A stretch of DNA of 64,000 nt, taken from Brevibacillus laterosporus DSM 25. Lineage in GTDB: Bacteria > Bacillota > Bacilli > Brevibacillales > Brevibacillaceae. Each line of letters begins with the position of its first letter. The stretch's first letter is position 1. Shown in pieces: positions 51,246 to 58,573 of the stretch. The notes beneath the pieces were generated by a model that worked only from the letters and a program-made list of their open reading frames with translations, searched no databases and had not been told where the DNA came from. A program made the translations under genes and the position numbers. The stretch covers positions 700,001-764,000 of the forward strand of contig NZ_CP017705.1 of assembly GCF_002706795.1 (NCBI RefSeq), given 5' to 3'.

Positions 51246-52069
51246 GGCCTACTCACCGTCACATTTTTCACAATCGGTATGGTTGAAAAAGTGAAGTCGA
51301 TATTCTCCTGAGCATGATTGAGCAAAACATTCCGATAATCTATCACTCCAGCTACCTTAAACAAGCGATAGATTTCAGAATAAAGGATCTTCTTGCTCTG
51401 CTTATTGATATATTCCACAATGCCAGCTCGTATCTGCTGTTTTATTTCATCCACAGATACAGAAGATTCCCACTCCAATAAGTCTCCGCTGATGGTTATC
51501 TCTAATGCTTTCGCAGCTTGAACCACTACTTTGTCGTTTAAACTATGCTTATCTGGCTGTGCTAGATGCTCCGTTACTGTTTTTACTAAAGCTTCGTCGG
51601 CAGGCTGCCCATTCTGGTCGGTTAACGCAATATGCACTGTGTTTGGCGCCTCACCCCAGATAAACAGCTCACCTACATTAGGTACTTCCTTCACCCAGCG
51701 CTTGTAATCATATTCAGCGCCTGATCCCTCCTCTTCCCCAGCCTTGGCAAACAAGCGCTGGCGATACAGCTCGTCTGGCTCGGTGACTTTTCTCTTCACG
51801 CCTAAAAACACTCCCCAGGCGTCTAAAAATTCTCCATCCGCCCAGGGTAAGTACCATTGCAAAAAACGATATTCGTCCAATTGTTGTTGCTCGGATATTT
51901 CTAAAGCGAGAGGATAGTGAAAATCATAAAAAATTTCGCCTTCTTCTGGGGAAGGTGGCGTCTCACCACGGGCCTGAGCAAGTTCACTTGCCCGATTATA
52001 CATCCGTTGGTAAATCTCTTCTGCTGTTTCGCGTAACAGGGGCATCTCCGGTTTTTTTGCCTCTGACAT
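51242..52069 (-). CDS. baseplate J (XkdT-like) protein, module B
   Basis: 275 residues of the baseplate-J/gp47 family: EIFYDFHYPLALEISEQQQLDEYRFLQWYLPWADGEFLDAWG marks the family head; GAEYDYKRWVKEVPNVGELFIWG follows. Start at 52069 (ATG) has AAGGTGGTG upstream; the frame also opens at 52081. It begins a second module after a terminator (52120-52152), a strange place for a core baseplate gene. Clearly paralogous to 55510-56325. Confidence 0.85.
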   Translation of the reverse strand: MSEAKKPEMPLLRETAEEIYQRMYNRASELAQARGETPPSPEEGEIFYDFHYPLALEISEQQQLDEYRFLQWYLPWADGEFLDAWGVFLGVKRKVTEPDELYRQRLFAKAGEEEGSGAEYDYKRWVKEVPNVGELFIWGEAPNTVHIALTDQNGQPADEALVKTVTEHLAQPDKHSLNDKVVVQAAKALEITISGDLLEWESSVSVDEIKQQIRAGIVEYINKQSKKILYSEIYRLFKVAGVIDYRNVLLNHAQENIDFTFSTIPIVKNVTVSRP

Positions 52070-52119
52070 CTCTATCACCACCTTGTTAATTGGAGAGCCG
52101 TATAACCGACTCTCCCATG

Positions 52120-52152
52120 AAAAAACGCCTACTCATTACACATGAGTGGCGC
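52120..52152 (-). terminator. terminator ending baseplate/fibre module A
   Basis: Stem CGCC-ACTCAT/ATGAGT-GGCG (single bulge), 5-nt loop, then TTTTTT on the minus strand. It lies before the module B baseplate gene, so that module needs read-through or its own promoter. Confidence 0.8.
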
Positions 52153-52155
52153 TTC

Positions 52156-52308
52156 CTATTTCTTATTTACTTGATCTGCTAAGAATTCTGCCACTGGCAG
52201 CCTGTATGCTTCGGGTAGAATTTTTTGTGCGTTTTTCACCGGTTCTATTGCCCATTCGCCTGACTTTACTAGGTATGCATAGACAGGGATCATGTATGGT
52301 TTTACCAT
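52156..52308 (-). CDS. XkdX-like small protein, module A
   Basis: 50 residues starting MVKPYMIPVYAYLVKSG and ending near EAYRLPVAEFLADQ, equivalent to module B's copy. ATG at 52308 lies inside the stop region of the preceding gene. Too short for routine calling but conserved in two copies. Confidence 0.75.
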   Translation of the reverse strand: MVKPYMIPVYAYLVKSGEWAIEPVKNAQKILPEAYRLPVAEFLADQVNKK

Positions 52309-52526
52309 TGTTTCTCACCTGCTTTCATTGAATTCACTTCATCTTCCAAAGCTAATATTCGATCATTTAGCTGTTTTATTGTCACTTGTGACGATACGTT
52401 CTGCTTATCCAACTGTACAATTACCTCCAGAATAGATATCAATTCCCTAGGCAATAGAAATTGATGCCCAGGTGTTTCTACCATGTTACCAAGTGTCCCG
52501 TCTGGGTTTCTTTTTATATATTCCAC
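52302..52526 (-). CDS. small coiled-coil protein, module A (XkdW-like position)
   Basis: 74 residues; N-terminal NPDGTLGNMVETPGHQF and a C-terminal heptad helix (TIKQLNDRILALEDEVNSM). GTG at 52526 overlaps the fibre stop, with GGGGGTG eight bases before it. Equivalent to the 54-residue module B gene. Confidence 0.65.
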   Translation of the reverse strand: MEYIKRNPDGTLGNMVETPGHQFLLPRELISILEVIVQLDKQNVSSQVTIKQLNDRILALEDEVNSMKAGEKQW

Positions 52527-54043
52527 TAGCTAATCACCCCCACTAGCATGACGGCTGATTCATTTGTGCTCGTATTGGTCCTGCTCAATGTAAGCTTGAA
52601 CATAGCGTCGGATTTTGCTGTAGTTACAGCTCCAAGCAACTCATCCTCTGAAATTGAAGTAGTAAGATCAACACTTTCCTTAGTCATAGCTGTATATTGC
52701 TCTGGCTGTCCCTTATCTACAAAAGATGCTTCAGCATCAACAACAAGATTGCCTTTTTCTCTCTTTAGCCAAGCAAGTATTTCTCTAGTTGATCCTTTCG
52801 GTGCTAAGATTTTATAACGGGCAACAGCTTTCTTCATGGGTGTTTCCGTTACGGTGTTGTTGATGTTAAATGTCTTTACTGTATAGGCTCCAAATTGATC
52901 TGTAGCCGTTATGGTTACAGTGTTAGCCCCAGCTTTAAGATCACTAACTTTACATGTATAAGACCAATTTCCACTTGTAACACCATTAAGTAACGTTCGT
53001 TCTGTACCGCTGTTGAGCTTTGCCTTTACCGTGAGGGTATTTCCGTCGGGATCGGATGAAGTACCTGAGACAGTAATAGAATCCGGTGGTATCAGACCAG
53101 ATTGTACAGCAGGGAAAGTATCAACAGTAATAATGGGAGCCTTATTGTGCTTAACGGTAAAAGTACGGGTGACGACATCAGATTTACCACCTTGGTTATC
53201 TTCTGCCCATATAGTTACCGTGTGATTGGTTCCCTCTGCCAGTAATCCTGATACATCTATGGAGCCGTCGTACAGTCTTCCACCCCGGTAAGTTAGTACC
53301 TTGGAAAAAGAAAGAGGCGTGCTACCGTTTGATACTCCGGATTGCGCCGCCCTTGCCGTTCCTGTATTGATTTGGTATTTGACTGTGACGACATTACCGT
53401 TGTCAATGTCAATCGTGGTTCCTTGTAATGTGAGTGTTTTACTTTCTGTTAAAGATTGATTGTTCTGAGTTGTAACAGAAATTGTAGGTTTCGTATTATC
53501 AACATAAGTGATGGTGACTTCATAGGCATAGTAGAGTGTTATCTCAGTTATTAATGCTTTTCCATATATACCTCCTCCGTAGTAGTTGCCATAACCATTC
53601 CATTTTTTTGTTACCTCATTAAATTGAAAATGGCTTTTATCTGGATTAAGCGTACCAGTAGTTGTAGTTTCCGTAATCTCTCTCCAACCAAGGTTAGTAT
53701 AAATTTTGTTTATATCATTCGAAGTCAAGGTATGGAAACGTTCTAAAGGTAAGGTAGGCTTTTCTGTTTCTGTTCCATAAAAAATGTCAACCCAAGTGAT
53801 CGTGGTAGGCCCTACCTGTCGTAAAGAATGTTCTGTTGTTTCTCTCACTCGGGTTCCGTTCGTAGCTGTAACAGTAACCGTAGATCCTGATAGGGATGTG
53901 GTGGCTTTACCCGTACTTGACTTGACACTAACAATATTTTTTATATTCGGAATGGTAACTTCCTTCGTTTGGGTTCGCGTGGTACTATCACCCGTTTCCG
54001 GAAGCTTTATCACCATCGTTTTTTCGTTACCGGCAGTTTTCAT
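52526..54043 (-). CDS. tail fibre protein, module A
   Basis: 505 residues. N-terminal unit (1-180, with the TTEKPTLPL-type strand region), central Ig-like block (about 185-305; ARAAQSGVSNGSTPLSF and HTVTIWAEDNQGGKS), a second Ig-like unit (about 305-390; SGTSSDPDGNTL) and a C-terminal domain (about 395-505). The central block matches module B's fibre closely, including a 31-base stretch with one difference. Start at 54043 after AAAGGAGTG. Probably the receptor-binding or fibre shaft protein. Confidence 0.75.
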   Translation of the reverse strand: MKTAGNEKTMVIKLPETGDSTTRTQTKEVTIPNIKNIVSVKSSTGKATTSLSGSTVTVTATNGTRVRETTEHSLRQVGPTTITWVDIFYGTETEKPTLPLERFHTLTSNDINKIYTNLGWREITETTTTGTLNPDKSHFQFNEVTKKWNGYGNYYGGGIYGKALITEITLYYAYEVTITYVDNTKPTISVTTQNNQSLTESKTLTLQGTTIDIDNGNVVTVKYQINTGTARAAQSGVSNGSTPLSFSKVLTYRGGRLYDGSIDVSGLLAEGTNHTVTIWAEDNQGGKSDVVTRTFTVKHNKAPIITVDTFPAVQSGLIPPDSITVSGTSSDPDGNTLTVKAKLNSGTERTLLNGVTSGNWSYTCKVSDLKAGANTVTITATDQFGAYTVKTFNINNTVTETPMKKAVARYKILAPKGSTREILAWLKREKGNLVVDAEASFVDKGQPEQYTAMTKESVDLTTSISEDELLGAVTTAKSDAMFKLTLSRTNTSTNESAVMLVGVIS

Positions 54044-54055
54044 TTTCCCACTCCT

Positions 54056-54676
54056 TTATACCTGCGTAATCGTAATCGTATGTGTATTCCAACCACCGAT
54101 TCTCATCTTCTGCACAGTTGTATCTCGATTCACCGTTGATCGTGCGATCATGGCTCCTTTTTTGTAGCTGTTGACCAGCTTAGAAAGAGTTATCTTCCCT
54201 GATCCAATTGCTGTGATAGCCTGATTCTCAAAAGCTACATCATCACAAATCGTAACTTCTTGTCCAACCGTGAAGCCTGTTGTTGAGGCAACAGAAATAG
54301 CCACAGCAAAAGCACTAGAGGATAGAGCTACTGTGGCATAGGTTTTCGTCTCATCCAATTGTAAAACAGGGTCTATTTGTCCATCATAGGTATCTGCAAA
54401 TCTTGCCTGTGCTCCTGAGACTCCTCGGCTATCAATGTCTAGATGGGCTTCAATACGGGAAATACGGCGACTCGCTTTTTCAATCAAAAAGTGGGCATTA
54501 TAAATCCCCTCCTCAATGTGGTTCAATCGAATTTCATCTACAGGCGTACCTGCAATCTGTTCCCACGCAGGGGCAATGGAAACTGTACCGTCTTCATTTT
54601 GATGAAAGTTGTATATGTTGGGGCGATCAACAAGACGGTTGATGTGGAGCTGTTTTTCATACGCCAAATCATTCAC
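54056..54676 (-). CDS. tail protein upstream of fibre, module A
   Basis: 206 residues. N-terminal helical half (about 1-85) with VDEIRLNHIEEGIYNAHFLIE, then a strand-rich C-terminal half (TVGQEVTICDD). GTG start overlaps the stop of the gene before it. Compared with module B's 91-residue gene, this one has an extra C-terminal domain. Function unknown. Confidence 0.55.
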   Translation of the reverse strand: MNDLAYEKQLHINRLVDRPNIYNFHQNEDGTVSIAPAWEQIAGTPVDEIRLNHIEEGIYNAHFLIEKASRRISRIEAHLDIDSRGVSGAQARFADTYDGQIDPVLQLDETKTYATVALSSSAFAVAISVASTTGFTVGQEVTICDDVAFENQAITAIGSGKITLSKLVNSYKKGAMIARSTVNRDTTVQKMRIGGWNTHTITITQV

Positions 54677-54968
54677 CTGCCTTCCATTGTAGTTCGATTG
54701 GTATGCTAAGAGTTATTTCACGGTTAGGTTTCTCCATTTGCAAGCGATCTTCCCAAACTACCTGTCCGTTGACATCTTTTACAATACATTTCGTTACTAT
54801 TCCTGTCATGGAGGCTGAGATACGGATCAAAAAAGTAACTTTATTAACACTTTGTCGTATTTTCAATAAACTAACAGGAACGATTTTATCATCCAGTTCT
54901 ACCTCTGCCGAATAAAAAGCAGATTCCAAGGCATTAGCCTGTCCCTCTAATAGATGGTCAGTTAGCAT
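54669..54968 (-). CDS. small tail protein, module A
   Basis: 99 residues of mixed beta strands, matching the 98-residue gene of module B in place and size. Overlaps both neighbours by a few bases (coupled translation). No family recognised. Confidence 0.55.
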   Translation of the reverse strand: MLTDHLLEGQANALESAFYSAEVELDDKIVPVSLLKIRQSVNKVTFLIRISASMTGIVTKCIVKDVNGQVVWEDRLQMEKPNREITLSIPIELQWKAGE

Positions 54969-55513
54969 AAATCATTCTCTCCTCCGCTAAAAAAAGCACC
55001 ACAATCCCTTTTTTGTGTTTCATAAAACTTTGTCGGACCTGATGTAAAGGTGATCCCTCCATAACTACTTGCAATGATTTTCTCTTTCAGAACATGAACA
55101 GGTCGTATTTTTTCAAAATCAACTGCTAGCTGCATCAGATTTATTGATCGATAACCTGAGAACTCAAATAGGATTTCCTTATTAGTGAAATCCTCTGTAA
55201 CTTTCTTTAGATCTCCTGCCATTCTGCCTAATACGTACAATGTATCTAATGTAAAATTGGCTTTTGCTATATTCTTTTTACGTATCTCTTCTCTTCTTTC
55301 TTCTACTGTACCGTTCCGTTTGTCTCCAAAATATATCCAATCCCATATATCTAATCCAAAAGTTGCATAAGGCAAAAGATACTGATTTCCCAGCTCTTTT
55401 ATTTTATTGTTTTGAAACAAAATCTCTTCTTCTGTTGACACCAAGTGGAGCCTAGCCACTTCGTTATCATACCAATATGACGGTAATTGCTTGCGATATC
55501 GAATAGGAATCAT
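54962..55513 (-). CDS. YmfQ/XkdU-like (DUF2313) tail protein, module A
   Basis: 183 residues with the same LPSYWYDNEVARLHL head and DAIF-like ending. ATG overlaps the baseplate J stop (ATGA). In Mu-like phages this protein joins the baseplate wedge to the fibre. Confidence 0.8.
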   Translation of the reverse strand: MIPIRYRKQLPSYWYDNEVARLHLVSTEEEILFQNNKIKELGNQYLLPYATFGLDIWDWIYFGDKRNGTVEERREEIRKKNIAKANFTLDTLYVLGRMAGDLKKVTEDFTNKEILFEFSGYRSINLMQLAVDFEKIRPVHVLKEKIIASSYGGITFTSGPTKFYETQKRDCGAFFSGGENDLC

Positions 55514-56325
55514 AGTTCAACCACCAAATTAACAAACGGTACAGCTTTTATTGGTTTACTAAGATTTTCTGTTCCGTCATTTAAGGTATAGTTTGAATAG
55601 TCCTTTACGCCATCAACCCAAAATAGTGCACCTAGCAAATGATAAACGATGCAAGTGCTGCCTTTTATATATTCTTGAATTCGATTTGTAATAAGTGAAG
55701 TTATCTCCGATCTCTTCGATACATCAGCTAATTGAAGCTTTACCCTCACATTAAGGTTGAAAATTTCAGCAGGAAAACATTTTAAATCATGACCTGCAAT
55801 ACGTTTTGGCTCCAGTTGATTCTGTAAGAGAGAAGCAAATTCTAATGTAACAGGCTGACCCTGCAAGTCAGTCAGATATAAATCAATCGATACATCATGA
55901 CGCTCGTGTTCAATGGCAACTGCGCCACCAACTCCCTCCACTTCTAAAGCCCACCTTATATAGTCCTCTGCACGTCCACTTCCCTCCTCAGTTCTCTTTT
56001 TATGGAGAATTCGTTGCCGATAAGCTTCGGTTTCCTCCCCCTCTTTACGGTCTACTCCTTCTGCATATCCATGGGCATCCAGAAACTCTCCATCACTCCA
56101 AACCACAAATGCCTGTAAGAGACTATATTGAGATAATTGTTGTTGTTCCGAAATTTCTTTTGCTAACGGATACCAAAAATCGTAAAAAATCTCTCCTTCT
56201 TCCGTAGCAGGAGGAGATTGTCCATTTTCTCTTGCATAAGCAATCGCACGATTGGCTATTCGCTGATAAATATGATCTGGGCTTTCTTGAAGAATCGGCA
56301 TTTGCGGCTTCTCTAACGTTTCCAA
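55510..56325 (-). CDS. baseplate J (XkdT-like) protein, module A
   Basis: 271 residues. Family head EIFYDFWYPLAKEISEQQQL, and the same order as the module B copy. TTG start inside the XkdS 3' end has AAGGTGG upstream. It is the canonical copy, directly after XkdS in the PBSX order. Confidence 0.85.
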   Translation of the reverse strand: METLEKPQMPILQESPDHIYQRIANRAIAYARENGQSPPATEEGEIFYDFWYPLAKEISEQQQLSQYSLLQAFVVWSDGEFLDAHGYAEGVDRKEGEETEAYRQRILHKKRTEEGSGRAEDYIRWALEVEGVGGAVAIEHERHDVSIDLYLTDLQGQPVTLEFASLLQNQLEPKRIAGHDLKCFPAEIFNLNVRVKLQLADVSKRSEITSLITNRIQEYIKGSTCIVYHLLGALFWVDGVKDYSNYTLNDGTENLSKPIKAVPFVNLVVEL

Positions 56326-56741
56326 ATATCTACCACCACCTTAGTCTTTCCCCGTACTCCTTCAATTTCTAGCCTCAGGGCAATCCGATTGTCTCTATAC
56401 TTAATGTCCAAAACCTCTGCTCGTTCAATCTCTGAATGAGCTTCCAGCGCATCCTCCACATCACGCTTGATAAGAGCCAAGGGCACATGCTTTGGTAGCT
56501 TGCCAATATGCTCAAAAAAATCTACCCCTATTCGATCGCTGTAAATCGCATATTGGAAGCGCTTGGTATGCAGAATTTTTTTCGCAATCTCTTCCAAATA
56601 CTCAGCATAAGTACTGGTCTTTACATGTCGACCATCTGTTCCTTTGATAAATTGAAACGTAGTCCAATCTAATTTATATGTCCAGGGTATCGGGGAAGTA
56701 GCATCTGTCAGCTCTACATTACTCTCTAAAGCAGGAAACAT
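56313..56741 (-). CDS. xkdS: XkdS-like (DUF2634) phage protein
   Basis: 142 residues; N-terminal YKLDWTTFQFIKGTDGRHVKT, then IYSDRIGVDFFEHIGKLPKH, and a C-terminal strand of KTKVVVDIW, as in the DUF2634/gp25-like protein before baseplate J. RBS GAGGTG. Baseplate wedge subunit by position and family. Confidence 0.8.
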   Translation of the reverse strand: MFPALESNVELTDATSPIPWTYKLDWTTFQFIKGTDGRHVKTSTYAEYLEEIAKKILHTKRFQYAIYSDRIGVDFFEHIGKLPKHVPLALIKRDVEDALEAHSEIERAEVLDIKYRDNRIALRLEIEGVRGKTKVVVDIWKR

Positions 56742-56996
56742 TTATTTCACCTCACCCAGTACCAGATATTGCCCCGTGGAACACCGCATCAGGGCATAGG
56801 TTGCCCCCAGTTGAAGTTGTGTAAATAGCTCATTTTTGAAAAATACTAGATCATCCTCTTCCTCTTTTAATGGCGTGGGGTCCTGATCTAGCTTGATGAC
56901 CACTGGGGCATCATTTTGTAGGGTACCAAATTCGATCTGGGTATCACTAATGCCACTTCTTGCTTGGGTAAACAATCTATTAATTGCTTGTTGCAT
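56742..56996 (-). CDS. xkdR: XkdR-like (DUF2577) phage protein
   Basis: 84 residues with GTLQNDAPVVIKLDQDPTPL and the C-terminal strand typical of DUF2577. ATG at 56996 follows GGAGAGG; the frame extends upstream without a ribosome site and overlaps XkdQ. Probable baseplate or late-tail component. Confidence 0.75.
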   Translation of the reverse strand: MQQAINRLFTQARSGISDTQIEFGTLQNDAPVVIKLDQDPTPLKEEEDDLVFFKNELFTQLQLGATYALMRCSTGQYLVLGEVK

Positions 56997-56998
56997 CC

Positions 56999-57946
56999 CT
57001 ATCCTCTCCATTCCAGTTGTAAGTCCATCACAAACTCCCTGTTTTTCCACCGCGTATTGCAGGAGGTCACGATCCAACTACTTTGTTGACCATTTGACTC
57101 CTGAATTTTCACCATCCAGCCTGCCCGCAATCTAGCAATGAGTGAGTTTGTGTGACGAACGGTTATGGAGCGTGTTCGCGGTATTTTAGCTAACGTAGCA
57201 AGCTGTTTGGACGCCAAAGAGGTGAGGTTCTTCTCCTCACCTGCATCAATGATTTTCTGCATTCGTCCTACCTTTTTCATCAACTCACTATGTTCCTTCG
57301 TGACTTTACCTGCCACCCGATCTCCTTCATAGCGTTCTACCGTTACTGCCGTGTACACTTCCTCCAGGCTTTCTCCCGTAGAGCTTGCCTCCAGCATGTT
57401 AGCTTGAAACACAGGGACATAGGGATTGTTCCCCTCTGCTAGTACGATTAGCTTATCGCGTTCATGCTGGATAAAATAACGAAGTCCTGTTCGTTCAAAG
57501 GCTCTCTCTGCTATATCGGTGAACAACGAAGTATACGGCTGGGAAGGGAGCCGTTCTTTTACGGTAAATCCAAAGGCTGGACATTGAAACGAAATGCCTG
57601 CCCCCTTCATAATCTTCTCCAGCTCCTTCCCTGCATCTCCTTTTACATAGGGTCTTGAGCAATCATTTTTTTGTAAATACCAGGAAAGCTCATATGCAGT
57701 CCCGCTCACATCCTTCGTCTTTTCGTCCCGATTCCATTCCACTAAGGGCCCGTGAAAAAGCTGCTCGCTCTCCTTTAACTCATGAGGAAACATCATGAGA
57801 TAGCCAGCAGCAGCTAATACCGGGGGATTGCGCAGTTGAATCTGACACGACTGAGCGATCTGTCCTCTGGAAGAAGACCAGGAGATATCCGTCACGGCTG
57901 GTGTTAGTTCCAGTCGGGTAGCATCTTTTCCATAAATGACACGCAT
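56999..57946 (-). CDS. xkdQ: XkdQ-like tail hub protein (gpD-like)
   Basis: 315 residues with the phage late-control D/XkdQ pattern: SWSSSRGQIAQSCQIQLRN, TAYELSWYLQKND, and a C-terminal strand region VTSCNTRWKNREFVMDLQL. It forms the hub between tube and baseplate. Adjacent to XkdP, 12 nt gap. Confidence 0.85.
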   Translation of the reverse strand: MRVIYGKDATRLELTPAVTDISWSSSRGQIAQSCQIQLRNPPVLAAAGYLMMFPHELKESEQLFHGPLVEWNRDEKTKDVSGTAYELSWYLQKNDCSRPYVKGDAGKELEKIMKGAGISFQCPAFGFTVKERLPSQPYTSLFTDIAERAFERTGLRYFIQHERDKLIVLAEGNNPYVPVFQANMLEASSTGESLEEVYTAVTVERYEGDRVAGKVTKEHSELMKKVGRMQKIIDAGEEKNLTSLASKQLATLAKIPRTRSITVRHTNSLIARLRAGWMVKIQESNGQQSSWIVTSCNTRWKNREFVMDLQLEWRG

Positions 57947-57958
57947 AGCCGCTCCCTC

Positions 57959-58573
57959 CTAGGCTTTGCTCTTAAATTCAGCATTTTTCTTTTGGATACG
58001 ATTGAGCTGTTTGCTACGGATTTCTCTATCCTGATGAATCATATTTTGGGCTGGTGTTAGTAAATATGGGTTTGCTTGCTGTTTCTTCGCTGTCTTTCCT
58101 GTGGTGTTGGCACGAGCTTTTTGTTGCTTAGCCATGATCACTGGTGGCTGTAGAAGCTCTTTGTTACTTGACCACTCTACAAACTCGTCTTTGATAAAAA
58201 TAGGCAATTCGATCGACCCGTAATAATCCACATTCATTCCTTTAAACGTCCCATCTACAGGTCCAATCAATACATTCCAAGCTAAATTCAGTTCGTCAAT
58301 CGTGAGCAAAACTTCTTTCCCTGAGATACGATCTAAGCCTGCTAACCATTCACGCGGTCCCTGATAGCCTTCCACTTCAATTAAAGGCGACTCTATATTA
58401 CCTGGAAGCCAAAAATCAAAGGAAATTGATTTCGCTCGATTAGCAGATAGTCTGTTTTTGGTAACAAGCGAAATGCTGGTAGATGTTTCTGCATCGTTCC
58501 CGTAGCCTTTTACTTGCACCTCTGCTGGGGTTACGGGAAACGTCAGCCGATATTTTCCCTGCATACGAATCAT
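57959..58573 (-). CDS. xkdP: XkdP-like phage protein lacking a LysM domain
   Basis: 204 residues. The N-terminal half (1-130, FPVTPAEVQVKGYGNDAETS, PREWLAGLDRISG) matches the XkdP body. The C-terminus is a basic, Lys/Gln-rich tail (QQKARANTTGKTAKKQQ) instead of the LysM wall-binding domain usual for XkdP. ATG overlaps the tape measure stop. A shortened tail may affect wall contact during infection or killing. Confidence 0.7.
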   Translation of the reverse strand: MIRMQGKYRLTFPVTPAEVQVKGYGNDAETSTSISLVTKNRLSANRAKSISFDFWLPGNIESPLIEVEGYQGPREWLAGLDRISGKEVLLTIDELNLAWNVLIGPVDGTFKGMNVDYYGSIELPIFIKDEFVEWSSNKELLQPPVIMAKQQKARANTTGKTAKKQQANPYLLTPAQNMIHQDREIRSKQLNRIQKKNAEFKSKA

